A stretch of 64,000 nt of DNA from Climacteris rufus (taxonomy: Eukaryota; Chordata; Aves; Passeriformes; Climacteridae). This document shows, in pieces, positions 49,340-61,189 of this stretch. Where the stretch lies: contig VZRZ01002329.1 of assembly GCA_013398175.1 (NCBI GenBank), positions 1,670,061-1,734,060 on the forward strand, written 5' to 3'. A program made the translations under genes and the position numbers. The notes below the pieces were generated by a model. That model saw only the letters and a program-made list of their open reading frames with translations. It did not search any database and was not told the origin of the DNA. The first letter of the stretch is position 1. The number at the start of each line of letters is the position of its first letter.

Positions 49340-49560
49340 TAAGAATCATAAATCAGAGAATCGTGGAATCACAGAATGGTTTGGTTTGGAAGGGACCTTA
49401 AAGCTCATCCAGTTCCAAGTGCCTGCCATGGGCAGGGATGCCACCCGTTGGATCAGGTTGCTGCTGCCCTTGAACACTTTCAGGGATGGGGCATCCACAA
49501 CTTCTCTGGAGAACCTGTTCCAGTGCCTCAGAGAAGGGCAGTACTGCTGTGTCCCAAAAA
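49340..49560 (-). mobile_element. CR1 LINE 3' fragment
   Basis: The plus strand carries the reverse complement of a CR1 end: GAATCACAGAATGGTTTGG, TTTGGAAGGGACCTTAAAGC, CTGCCATGGGCAGGGATGCC, CTTTCAGGGATGGGGCATCC and ACTTCTCTGGAGAACCTG. It is complete at the 3' end and truncated at the 5' end. Confidence 0.9.
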
Positions 49561-52500
49561 TATGTCATCCCTAAAGAAAAAATACACTGCTTATGTTTTA
49601 TGGAGACGCTGGGGGTGTTTCCCACCCAGAGGAAGCCACGAGCACTGCTGAGAATTTGCTTCAGACATTTACTATAACCTGGCTAAAGGTGTGCTGTTCT
49701 CATTAACGTGGGAAGATAAGCTCTTGCCCAAGATAAGGTTCTCGGGTGATTGCCTCCGAGATCTGAAATGTCAGACTGATCCAGTCTAATCTACACAATC
49801 ACATTGCAACCCTCCTAAAGGAAACACCAGAGAGGCCCTTGCCAACTGGGTGAACGAGATCTAAGGACACAGTGGGTTGCCTTTGAAAGTCTTCCAGTGA
49901 AACTCTTGTTCGGTGGAATTGCACTGCAATAAAAGTTTTAAGAAAACTCAGTAATAGCTGGGAGTTACTCCTTTATGGCTCTTTAAACCTCCTGTCCTGC
50001 AACAAGCTGCTCCAAGAGAAGTGATGGGAATTTGGTATCTCCTGACACATGAACATGCACCACTGGGTTTCTTGTACCAAGGAGCAGGATTTGGTGCAGT
50101 TTGAGAATGTGTCCAGAATTAAGCCCAGCTCTGACATTATAAGATGTCCCAGGTGCAGAGGCACCTCACAAACAGCTACCCTAGGCTGTGTGTACAGGAG
50201 GGGAGAGGTTTACTTTATCAGTGTGCTGCACAGTCCAATTGACAGGTGAATTAATTCCTGATTAAATTATTGACCTTGGTGGTTCTATGGAACCTTATGT
50301 TCTTTCCACCACATCAATACAGGAAGCTCTTGAATCAGGGTATTTCCCCTGGTCTCCCAAGACTCTAAAGGAGGGAGCCTCAGATAATTCTGCCCCTTGC
50401 TTCCTGTTCCTAATTACTGGGTAGATTCTGCCTTCAGTAGCATTTCATGCAACTAAAGAGGGATGGTAGTGATGAGTGGGTACCAGCTGGGGGCCAGTTC
50501 TCCCCTTGTGTGTCCCCCCTGGACTGAGGAGAGACACCAGGCAGCCAGCCTGGACCTCACAGCAGACACTGGCTTTGCACTGTAATTACTGACTTCAGCG
50601 TGCTTGTCTGCAGACAAGCAGAGAGGGAAAAATCAAAGGCAGGAATTAAGGAAATATTAATGTCTCAGACAGACAAGATGGAGGGGGAAGCTTAAAAGGT
50701 CCTGGGAAGGGCCATGGTAAAGGATTCTGCTGAAACTGGTGCAAAGCAGGGCCTGAAGCACTAGCTTAGGCAGCTCGCTTTGGTCCTGCTTCCTTTTAAT
50801 GATGGGAATGGAGATGGAGGTACCTAGAACATGTCATTACTCCTGTGATGTTCCCCCAAATGCAGGCTGGCTCTGCAGGAAAATGAAATGGCACCTTTGG
50901 TGCAAATGTCAGGGAGCCAAGAACTCACCTTCTCTCACCGGACATTTATTCTTTATTCCGGGGAGTGGCAAGATCTGATCTGGATTCATTCAGCAATGGT
51001 GTATTTGAAGCTTCTTTTTCATGCCAGCTGCACAGTAAGGCACTTTTCACCTGGTAACACCTGGAGCAGGTCAAGCCAGAGCAATCAGGAAGCACCTCCA
51101 GGCACACCCTGGCCGTGCAGCAGGGGCTGGGTATCAACCGGAGCTGTTGGCTGGGGCAGGACAGGAGGTAACGTGAGGGAGAAGCTGTTTGTGTTAGCCC
51201 AGTGCCAGGTATGAGGCAGGCTGCTTCTCATATCACACCTCATGCTAATTTTCAAAGCATTAACAGCAGGATGAAGTGTGGCCAGCTCCTGAAGAGATCT
51301 GTATAAAGAAGCACATTCAGAGTTGAGGGCTGGGGATGTCTTGAGCATGTGCAGCTCTGAAGTCACAGTTTTATGGTTAGTTGACTATAAATATCACCTT
51401 CTTTCTCAGAGAAGCAGAGGCTCAGAGGCTCAGCTTCCTTTCCAAGACCCACAGAGGTGTCACATTTTACAGATGGTAAGGAAAAGAGCCTGCCAAAGAG
51501 ACTGCATTTACAGCAAGGCCCTATACATTTACTTCATAAAAAAGGGGATGACACCTTGTTTTAACACACAGAAGATGGGAACTTGTAACAAACTCTGCTC
51601 AAAGTTAACACTGAGTGAGTAGCAGCAGACTTGGGCTTTCTTCCTCTCAGTCAGTGCTGTTGCAAATATGTGCATCTCCCTTCTTGCAGGAAAGGATTTA
51701 ATTTCCTCATTTCTGGAACGTGCAATGAGCAGTTTAGAGGTCCCATGATAAAACAGATGAGGGAGTGGGCTGGGAATCTGCAGCCCAGTTTGTACTCACA
51801 GCCCTGCTTTGGGGCATTTATCAGCTACGTGGCTTTGTAGGCAAGGAGTGGAAGGCAAGATTCCCTAGCTGGAAGAGTGGAGGTGGCAGTTCCCTGGGAA
51901 GCCAGCACAGGGAGCTTGGGACCACTCTGCATTTGGCCTGGAGCTGCAGTGTAAGGCCATTCATGCTGCAGGGTGGGGTGGGGTCCACTTAGTGCATCAA
52001 GTCTCTGTGAAAGGAGAAAATGGTGTTTGCATGACTCCTCCAGGACACCGTGTGTAACACCAGCCTCCCCTGCTCCATCAGTGCTCCTGCACTTCATACT
52101 GAGAGCAATGAGCAGGAGAAGGATCTAGACCTGCTGAGAACTGCCAAGATCACCCCAAAGTGATCCTGGAGCTGCTCCAGCCGTGAGCAGCTGAACTTTA
52201 AGTGCACTGGGTGTCTCTTCTCACCTGCTGGATAATCCCACAAAAAAGCTCTCAGATGCCTACAGAGGCTGGCAGAAGCCATGGCAGGCGTAGCACAGCC
52301 CAGATCATGGGTGGCTCAGCTGCAGATGGAGCTCAGGGTGATGGACAAACAGCCACAGACAAGCAGCACATGGCACCTGGGACCTCTGGAGTTAAGGCCC
52401 AAACTATCCCACTCCTGCCCCTGACACAACTCTCACAGCTTTTCCTCTCCCACTGCCAACTCGGCCACCCCACAAACCTCTCCTACCTTTAATGGGTTGA

Positions 52501-53039
52501 AGCTGTTTGGGATTTCACCACAAAATGGGCACAGAGTGGTTGCATAAATACAAACACCTGGGAGTTGTCACCAGCCCTTGGCCACCCTGAGCTGGTGGCA
52601 TGTGGCAGAGCAGTTCTGTGCTGCCTTTGCAGGTGTCAGCACGGCAGAGGTGTCCACTCCAATGTATTTTCTTTGTAGTATGACTCCTATACTGACTTCT
52701 TCCTGGTTTCCCCCAAAACAGCTGGATTCTGCTTTCTGTTTCTGTAAAATAACTGTTAACACAGGAAGTAATTAAGTGGTTTAACCATCCTTTCCATTTC
52801 CCAGCTGGAGCTGCAGGGGTCTTTGGCTGAATTATTTACAGTATTAAATAGATATGGAAAGATAATCTATTCAGGACCTCTGAAAGCTTGCCAATTATAG
52901 CATCCAGGGACTCCAGCAATAATAGAAAACGCCAGAGGATGCTGCAGGATTATAATACTGTGTTGTAAACACAACTCAAGCACTGAATAAATGTAAAAAC
53001 CAACTTAAGGTCCAATCCCCCTCAGACGTGAAAATGCCA

Positions 53040-53560
53040 GCGAGGCTTTGGCTGGTGGCCACACCAAAGCAAACAGGAACAGCAGGTTTCGGGGACCTCG
53101 GGTGCAGCCTGAGCTCGTCCTCACGAAGCTCCCGGCGGAATTTCCCGCTCCGTGGCATTGCCATCTAGTGACAGGCGCTCCGCCTGCGCCCAGCCCTGTC
53201 CTCCCACGGGGGCACAGGGCTGGATTGATCCTCCTCCTCCTCCCAGGAGGGGCCGAGCGGAGCTGGAGCAGCCTCTGGAGCTCCCGAGCTGCTGGGAGCG
53301 CACAGCCCGTGCGGTCGGGGCGGCACAGGGACCCCGCGCTCTGCTCTACGTGTGCTTGAAAGGATGTGCGGGTACAAACACTGCTCTCAGCTGCTGCCAC
53401 AGCCTCCGAGAGGCCGAACGGCCCTAGGACTGTCCCTGGATGAATTCCTGTCTCCCTGGGTTTTGCACAAGCCCGAGTCCCGCAGCCGGGGAGCAGCGCT
53501 GCCGGTGGGCGTGGGGGGCAGGCTGGCTTCGAGCCGCTCCCGCAGCACCGAGCACACAGC
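53040..53560. promoter_or_regulatory. CpG-rich intergenic patch, candidate boundary or promoter
   Basis: A GC- and CpG-rich island without a recognised gene, in otherwise AT-rich surroundings. It contains GGAATTTCCC (53137-53146), a perfect kB-type palindrome, and on the minus strand TCACTAGATGGCAA (53171-53158), close to the CTCF core. Function is inferred only from these motifs. Confidence 0.4.
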
Positions 53561-53689
53561 GCTCTGCCACAGTGGGAGAAATCCTTCCTCTCCTCCTCAC
53601 ATAACAGGGATTTTTATCAATTCAGTGGTTGAAAATCACCACAGAAGTAGAAACTATTCGGCCAAGAAGGTCAAATCTGGCTTGTGTGA

Positions 53690-54240
53690 GTGCTAGTGTG
53701 GCCAGCAGGACCAGGGCAGTGAGCATCCCCCTGTACTGAGTGAGCAGTGTGAGGCCACAGCTCGAATCCGGGTTCAATTTTGGGCCCCTCACTGCATGAA
53801 AGACATTGAGGTATTGGAGCTTGTCCAGAGAAGGACAATGGAGCTGGGGAAGGGTCTGGAGCACAAAGCTGATGAGGAGAGGCTGAGGGAGCTGGGGGTG
53901 CTCAGCCTGGAGAAAAGGAGGCTCAGGGGGAACCTTCTCACTCTCTACTACTCCCTGACAGGAGGGTGAAGCCAGCTGGGAGTTGGTCTCTTGTCCCAGG
54001 TAACAAGCAATAGAATGAGAGAAAATGGCCTCAAGTTGTGCCAGGGAGGTTTAGATTGGATTTTGGATAAAACATCTTTACTGAGAGGGTGCTCATGCAC
54101 TGGAACAGGAAAAGTGGTGGAATTACCATCCCTGGAGACATCTAAAAGACACGTAGATGTGGCACTTGGGTACACAGTGTAGTGGTGGCGTTGGCAGTGC
54201 TGTTAGAGAGCTATTCCAGCCTGAATGGTTCTGTGATTCT
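53690..54240 (+). mobile_element. CR1 LINE fragment, about 550 bp
   Basis: The longest CR1 copy in the window, in plus sense: CTTGTCCAGAGAAGGACAAT, GAGCTGGGGAAGGGTCTGGA, GATGAGGAGAGGCTGAGGGA, CTGGGGGTGCTCAGCCTGGA, GAAAAGGAGGCTCAGGGG, then the 3'UTR part ending AATGGTTCTGTGATTCTGAG. It covers the end of the reverse-transcriptase frame and the 3'UTR, and is diverged and non-coding. Confidence 0.92.
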
Positions 54241-54312
54241 GAGCACAGGCACACAATCCAGCATCGAGCCGGGAACCTCATGGGCAGCAGTGTCCTGCTG
54301 GCCCTTCTCCCC

Positions 54313-54476
54313 GGTAAGGGAGGGTCCCAGCCCCGGTAAGAGAGGGTCCCAGCCCCGATAACGGGGGGTCCCAGCCCCGGTAAGAGAGGGTCCCAGTCCC
54401 GGTAACGGGGGGTCCCAGCCCCGGTAACGGGGGGTCCCAGCCCCGGTAAGGGAGGGTCCCAGCCCCGGTAAGGGGT
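54313..54476. repeat. 22-bp minisatellite, seven full copies plus a partial one
   Basis: Unit starts GGTAA and ends GGGTCCCAGCCCC. Full copies begin at 54313, 54335, 54357, 54379, 54401, 54423 and 54445, with a partial copy at 54467. Variation is mostly at three positions (AACGGG, AAGGGA or AAGAGA types). It directly follows the CR1 end and precedes a GC-rich, CpG-rich flank to about 54610. Confidence 0.95.
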
Positions 54477-55734
54477 CAGCCCGCCCGACCCTCGCCCCAC
54501 GCCCACTAGGTGGGAGCAGAACGCCGCGCTCGGGGCGCGCCCGGCGCTGCCGCGGTGCCCGTGGGACGGAGCCGGCGTGGGACCCTCGCCACCCCCGGGC
54601 AGTGCGGCTCGGTGCCCCCAAAACCTCCCTGCCTTAACCCTGTAATCTGCAGGATCCTCACTCCTGTCAGCTGGTCACAGCGGGTCCCTTACGCGGTGCT
54701 GGTGGTGATAAAGGGAGCCAGGCACATCTCGTTAAATTGCTTTTCCTACCTTATTTATGGGAGATTCTATAGGTCACATCTAAGACGTGTTTCTGTGTCT
54801 CAGATCTCTAGAACACCTGAAATGCAGAAGGCACAAATAGGCCTTTCCCATTTATCATCTTGCAGGGCTTAGCAGAGCTCTGGCTGTGCACACAGTGGGA
54901 CACCGCTCTCCTGGAGCACAACAGTGAGCCATGTTCACCTGTCTCAACTAAGCCAGAAACAAATTAAATTCAAAGTGCTGCTTCCCTAGGCATGGCTACC
55001 TTTACATAGAAAACAACCTGTTTCCAGGTGGCATCCCAATTATCTACCAAAGCTCAGAAAATGGAGAGCACATCCACAAGCAGCCAGCCTGGGTTGGAGC
55101 CTTTGAAATACCACAGCGAAACTCAGCAGGAGAGCTTCATACAGGAACACTTACAAAACAGAGCAGAGAAACAAGCTCCCTCCCAAGCTCCCCTGACACC
55201 CGTTGTTGGAAAAGGAGTGACTTGCTGTTGCCCATAAGGAATTGAACTCACCTGAGAGCAGAGAGGTGTGAGATGGTCGAGCCTGAGAGATGCTCTGCTT
55301 CCTTGGCTCAGCCCTGCTTACCTTAGTGCCCCATGGATCTTCCAGCCTTGGAGGGGTGGGAAGGCATTTCAGTGGTTCCAGCCTGGGGGGGTTGGCCCTG
55401 CAGCCTGGACAACACAGACACATCGCAGAGCTCACCTGGAGTGCTGCTCTGGGTGGATTTGAGTGGGGCTGTGCACAGGTCCACCTTTTCTCTCTTTTTA
55501 AGGACTAGCATCCTTCCTGCTCTTTTCCACTAAGAGAAGATTTTATCAAAACACTCTCTAGACAACATAACTGGGTCCCTGCTGCTGAAGAGCAATCAGC
55601 AATGCAGGCAGTGAGGAGCAGGGCTGCAGAGTGCCCCGTGCCTGCTTCCTCCCTCCAGTAGCTGCTCCTCAGGGAAGAGGAGATTTCTTGTTAGGAGCTG
55701 CACAGCTCATTCACTAAAGACCCCTGATGAGCCT

Positions 55735-56018
55735 TTTAACAAGGGGATGTGGTGAGAGGACAAGGGGGAATGGCTTCAAACAGAAGGAGGGCAGATTTAG
55801 GTTAGACAGTAGGGAGAAATTCTTCCCTGTGAGGCCCTGGCACAGGCTGCTCAGAGAAGCTCTGGGTGCCCCATGCCTGGAAGTGCTCAAGGCCAGGTTG
55901 GATGGGGCTTAGAGAAACCTGGTCCAATGGAAGGAGTCCCTGCTCATGCCAGGGGTCTGGAACTGGATGAGCTTTAAAGTCCCTCCCAACCCAAACAATT
56001 CCATGACTCTATAAAATG
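55735..56018 (+). mobile_element. CR1 LINE 3' fragment near the CACNA1G 3' end
   Basis: Plus-sense CR1: GGACAAGGGGGAATGGCTTC, GAAATTCTTCCCTGTGAGGC, GGCACAGGCTGCTCAGAGAA, GGAAGTGCTCAAGGCCAGGT, TTGGATGGGGCTTAGAG and CCCAACCCAAACAATTCCAT. It is antisense to both genes. Confidence 0.92.
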
Positions 56019-56589
56019 TTTGTGGTGTTCCTAAGCAGCACGTGGGCTCTGAGCCCCTGCTGCCCTTCAGCCCCCAGGCAGTGCCATCCCCACCAGCTCC
56101 TGCTTTGCAAGGAGTTAAATGACTGCAGGAGGCACGGAGGGGAGACTGCTGGGCTTCAGGCTGGCAATCCCAAAGATGTGAATGCGTGGAGAAGTCCAGC
56201 ATCTTCCTCTTCACAGCAACCTCTTTTCACAGACAGATCAGATCTGCCCCTTCTCCTCAGTCCTTTCTCCCTGCTGCAGTCCTGACATCCTCAAGCCTCA
56301 CGTGGATTTGTTCCTCCAGTGCAGAGGGACCCGCGGGGACACAGCCGATGGTCTCGCTGGTCACTCAGCCCACCCTGGGCAGTGTCTGGGGCCAGACTTG
56401 CTCCTGGTCAGACCAAACTGCTTCACAGAGGGCCAGGGTTTCCCAACCTTCCCTCCAGCCTGGCGGCCGCTGCCATATCCGATCCCTTCTCCGACTGCTC
56501 GCAATTAAAACGTGACCGAAGCCTTGACCGCTCGGAACGATCCAGATTATCATCAGCAACAACAACAAAAAAAGGGAAATGCACAGTTG

Positions 56590-59500
56590 TTTTTCTTTTC
56601 AAAAGCTTTTAATAGGACACATTTGTTTTTGTCATTTGTAAAGATTTACACTCGTTTTTTGTCTTCTTTTTTCTTTTTTTAAAAAGGAACATTTTAATCC
56701 AATTTTCCCCATGAGTACCACCTTTTGTTGCCCTGACCAAAAGACCTCGTTTTGGCCTCTATACCTGATATAGTATAACAATATATTAACTATTAAATAC
56801 AAAGTTCTATCATATATACTAGGTTGTTACGGACATTGCAATGGTACTGTGCCTACTCTAGTCACCTCGTGTAATAGTGTACATGGGTTATTATAGCCAA
56901 AGGGGCAGAAAAGGGGAGACTGGGGCATAGCCTAATTTACAGTGCTAATGCTTTGTTTTCTTTTTTTTCTTGTTGTTTTTTTTTTCTCCTTGAACACACC
57001 GAGTGCTGAGTGCAATCCACAGAAGTCAAAAACAGTGTTTTCTTTGCCCTCCTCCAAAATATCTACAGTACAAACCTGCGACCAAGTTATGAAAAATCAG
57101 TTCTATGTGCGAGGGGCTGCAAGAATGGAATTTACATTTTTCCAGACACGTCTGCAATCTCGTTTCCCCCGTGTGTCAGACTGGCAATAACAAAATATCC
57201 TCCTCCCACCTGCATACAGTAAATCCACAGTAGTAAAGTGCTGGTGTGCTTGAATGAGCTGGAGAGCCATGCGAGTGCTTCACCATGGACAGGGGCTGAG
57301 TTTTGGGGGGAAGGTGTTTGATGTGGGTACAGTCCTTGAACAGTAATAGCACTGCAACATCGTAGAACTTGAGCTGAGCTGCTGACTCCTGAACACGACC
57401 TGGATGCAGGCTATGAACCTAGGCTCTACATGTTGGCATACAGTAGGTCTGGCTCCAGGTTTATGAAAAGAAACTTGTAGATAAGAGCTGCTTCTGTTCC
57501 CAAGATGCTACGCAGACTTTTAACAATTTCTCTATAGATTTCTACAAAAATATAAAAAATTCTATCAACATAACCATTCTACAGAATTCCTGTGGATTTT
57601 GTACATTTTGTTTAAAAAAGTCAAATTCTATAAAACCCCCCCGAAGGTATTTAAAATTATTTTAGTATTATTGCACGCACTGCAGTACATTTGTATTTGT
57701 CTTTCAAAAGGGCATCTAGAAAAAAACTTATCTGGTTTAGAAAACAATCTATTTTACATGGATTTCTTTTCCTGAATGCATCATCTTAGAGTACCTTTTA
57801 TTGGCTAGTCTTTACTGAATATTCACGTATGATGTAAACTTTTTGTTACTTCCACAAACCTTGTCAGTGGGCAAAACCCCAGGTATTAAAATTGAAGAGC
57901 CCTTAGGCTTTCTCTCACATTTGGAGATGAGCATTTGGATTAACATCACATCATTGTTTTGTGCCATGATTTCAAGCTAAAATGTTCTGTGGGTTTTTTG
58001 TAAGGAAGGATCTGTAAAGTAGTGTCATTCCAGCTATATGAACACAATCCTAATCATTAGGGAACCAGGGTTGGCAATTTTAGTGGCCTAGCTAGTTTCC
58101 CAAATTATTTAGCACATGTGAAAGGAAAAGGGCTCATTATGAGTGTAAAACCAAAAAGGGATTAAGAATATTTCTCAGGCTTAATACACTGTAATTTTAT
58201 TATTTCCTTAAATATGATCTGGGGGAAGAACTGATGAAAGGTTTGTTTGAAATCATTGCTTTAGACAGGCTTAACTCTGGATTTGGTCTGGCATATCAAA
58301 GAGAGCGGTCTCTGTATGGGCCCGTGCTGAAGAGGGGAAAAATGTCCCAGCCAAGAATTAATCTAACTGCAGTAAATAGTACAGAATGTTAATCCTCCTG
58401 CTTCAAATACACTGATTGCCTGACTTCCTGCTGAAAGCCCTTACATTTCTCCAGGACATGTAAATCAATAGGGATTGTTTATGGAGTAAACGTCCTCAAG
58501 TGAAAATAAAGGGGCTTAGGACCTCACGTAGGCTGTAGGGTACGAACAGCATCTTCTCCTTGTATGTACACTCCAAGATAATGCAGATACACGTGGTGGA
58601 AACAGCCTAATCTCTGAATGGATAAAAGGCTGTACATCAGCATGTTGTAGTGATTTGAGCAGATCAGTAGTCCTCAAAAAGTTACAAACTCCAACTGACA
58701 GAATTAGCACAAATCCTCCTCCTGCCTGTGCTGGTTCAGAGACACAACCCATGGACACAAACCTGAGTATTGGCACACTTCAAAGCAGGCCTGCAGTCTA
58801 ATTTAGCCTACATCTTAATGCGATTTCATGGAAGTGGAGTGGAGTTAATGCCTGGCTTCCATCGGTCATGCGAGGAGGGGGAGGCATCGAATGGGGCCAG
58901 CCTCTCGTGGTTTTCAGGCTGTGCTGTCCAGTTTTCCAGACTGCTTTTGGCAGAGGGCATTAGCACAGGAGCAAACAGGTAATTTCTGAGATGACTGATG
59001 TTATAAATTAAGGACATCAATCCTGGTTTTGTCTGCTTTGTATCATGATGTTGTGGCTTAAGGCTATTGATAGATTGGAAATAAAATTGCAGTTGGGGTC
59101 ATGTAAATTAACTCTAGCAGTGACAGCAAAATACCTGGCTGTTTTACTGAAAACCAGCAGTCATTTCAGTACCTGCAAACTTTCTTCCAGGTAGTCTGTA
59201 AAATAACTTGCAGCAGGGCCTTGATTCTGTAGAACATAAGCATAAGATTTTAATTTTCAAGGATTACTTAAATATGATCAACCTCCAGGCATTTTGGGCA
59301 AGAGCTTAACTTCAAGCATGTGCTTAAGCCCACTGCAGTGCCATGTCTGCAGTGAAATCACCCACTGCAAGTCCTAAACTTGACCTCTCTCTCCTTTCCA
59401 CACAGTGCAGAGGGGAGGAGCTCCACTGCCAAGGGAGGGATGACAGAGGTGTAAAACTCAGCAAAATAAACAGTCCATCCTGGAGACTCTGGAAAAACAA

Positions 59501-60334
59501 CTCAGAAGTGACCACAGGCTTTTGTTGCCTGTTTCCTAGGCACATATGAAAATTAACCATTGACATGATTTTGTGAGTTGCCAGTGGATGATCCATAACA
59601 TCCTCTTGTAATTCAATGTCGTGTACTGTTAAATGGCTCTGCCTTCACCATCCTCAGACACCTGTCAGCATGTTGGACCTTCCTGGGTCTGAGCACTTGC
59701 TTTCATTCTGAGTGTCAATTTTATGCAAGACTGGAATATTTTGTTAAAAAATTGCCACTGCATTTCTGTACCACCCAAACAATCGTTTTCCCAGAATATC
59801 ATTGAAGTCCAAGGGGAAAAATAAATTACATTAAATAATCCTTACTTACTGCTGACTGTGGGATACATTTCCTCTGTAATGCACTAATTGGCTACATTTT
59901 GTGCTTTGCAAAACAAAATGAAACCCAAACAAAACAAAACAAAAAAAAAAAGAGAAGGGATTAAATATATTTTTTAGGTTAAAATATTCATAAAAACCAA
60001 CTTTATCTCAGAAATATTCTGAGATACATAAAATAGAAGAAAATTAAATGAGTCTTTAGTCACAAAATGTACTACATCCCGCAATACTAGATTCAATTAA
60101 TTTAATAAAATATAATATACATATAGATTCTGCACATTGTATTGCTTTTACCTAAGCAGAACATATGCTTAAGTAAGCGTGATATAGGTTAACCACTCTT
60201 TTAACCAGCTGGTTCTTTAATCTTTCTTTGGAAATTTTTTACCCAGTGCCATTTTGGAGTACAGAGTTTTTTTTAATTTTTTTTTTTCTATTACATGAAA
60301 GGAAGAAAACATTTGGCACCAACAGAAAAGTAAC
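56590..60334 (-). other. CACNA1G: Presumed CACNA1G 3'UTR (about 3.7 kb)
   Basis: AT-rich, repeat-free sequence directly after the CACNA1G stop. A minus-strand ATTAAA at 56613-56608 is the last plausible poly(A) signal and gives the left boundary. An AATAAA at 58201-58196 could be an earlier alternative site. There is no splice or coding signal inside. The extent is inferred from composition and signals only. Confidence 0.5.
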
Positions 60335-61189
60335 TCAGGGGTCCATTTCCGTTTGATCAAAGGAAAAGCTAGGAAGTGTCAACAAGTCTTTCTTTGGGGT
60401 AGGAGATGTTGACATACTGTCTGGAAGCAGCGAATCCCCGATATCCATCGAATCCTTGGACTCACAGGACGGAGCGCGCCGCCTCAAGCAAACGTCTCCA
60501 CTGGCAGGTGAGATGCTGTGAGGTCCTCTGGGTACCAAACTCTGCCCATCAGGTGGATCTATAGATATACAGGGAGGGCTCAGTTTTTTCTTCTGCCGTG
60601 TTCCTTGCAAGCCTTCCATTTCACTGACCACCTGACTTATGAAGCCAGAGGAGCTGGACGTGGAATGGTGCTGAGGGCTGTTTTCCATGGAACAAATTTC
60701 TATTGAATGTCTCCTTTGATCATCCAACCAAGAGGGCGGTTTTTTTAGCAGGCCCTGGGTGTCTACACTGTGGTATTTCTTCAGGTCCTTCAGTGTCACG
60801 TTGCCGGTATTGCCCACGTTCCTCTTAGGAGTGAGAGGCTGACCCTCTGAACAGGCACTCGAGGCTGTGCAAGTTTCTGAAGTGAAAGGCTCCGAGGAGC
60901 TGTTTATTTCAGATACTTCTTGGTCCATTGAATCTCCAGGTGTCTCCTGACACGAGTCTGCACAAGCACAGGATGCTGGTGCCTGCTTTGAAATATTATA
61001 CTGATTGTGGGAATGCTGCTGCGTATGGACGCTCGCCCGACTCCAGGCAGCCAACTCATTCGCTTCTGAGGGCGTCAGAGCCACTGGCGACTCCTCCGTG
61101 GGCACAGTGGGGACATTTGGGTCAGAGAGTTCACTCACCTCGGTGTGGAGGTTTTCCTTGCTGTCCAGAGAGTCATTCCTTATAGCCAT
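60335..61189 (-). CDS. CACNA1G: CACNA1G last coding exon (Cav3.1 T-type calcium channel, C-terminal tail)
   Basis: 855 bases, 284 residues plus TGA, following an acceptor GATACAG with a pyrimidine-rich tract. It encodes the cytosolic C-terminal tail of the pore-forming alpha-1G subunit, a low-voltage-activated calcium channel of neurons, heart and endocrine cells. Recognisable blocks: LKKYHSVDTQG, PSWLDDQRRHSIEICS, KKKLSPPCISIDPPDG, LRRRAPSCES and the end TPKKDLLTLPSF...MDP, close to human TPKKDVLSLSGL...LDP. The first 120 residues are Ser/Thr/Glu-rich and low in homology. No transmembrane segment lies here. Adjacency to ABCC3 favours CACNA1G over its paralogs CACNA1H and CACNA1I. The gene continues beyond the right edge. 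Confidence 0.87.
   Translation of the reverse strand: MAIRNDSLDSKENLHTEVSELSDPNVPTVPTEESPVALTPSEANELAAWSRASVHTQQHSHNQYNISKQAPASCACADSCQETPGDSMDQEVSEINSSSEPFTSETCTASSACSEGQPLTPKRNVGNTGNVTLKDLKKYHSVDTQGLLKKPPSWLDDQRRHSIEICSMENSPQHHSTSSSSGFISQVVSEMEGLQGTRQKKKLSPPCISIDPPDGQSLVPRGPHSISPASGDVCLRRRAPSCESKDSMDIGDSLLPDSMSTSPTPKKDLLTLPSFSFDQTEMDP

Larger units (their letters stand above)
48471..56589. other. Intergenic region between CACNA1G and ABCC3
   Basis: About 8.1 kb. It holds four CR1 fragments, a CpG-rich patch (53040-53560), a 22-bp minisatellite and its GC-rich flank (54480-54610). Elsewhere, including 49.7-53.0 kb and 54.6-55.7 kb, no gene, exon or RNA is recognised. Confidence 0.7.

Noticed and set aside
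54123..54621. Pro/Gly-rich repetitive minus-strand frames
   Set aside because: They are translations of the 22-bp minisatellite. Because 22 is not a multiple of three, every frame reads as a repeat.
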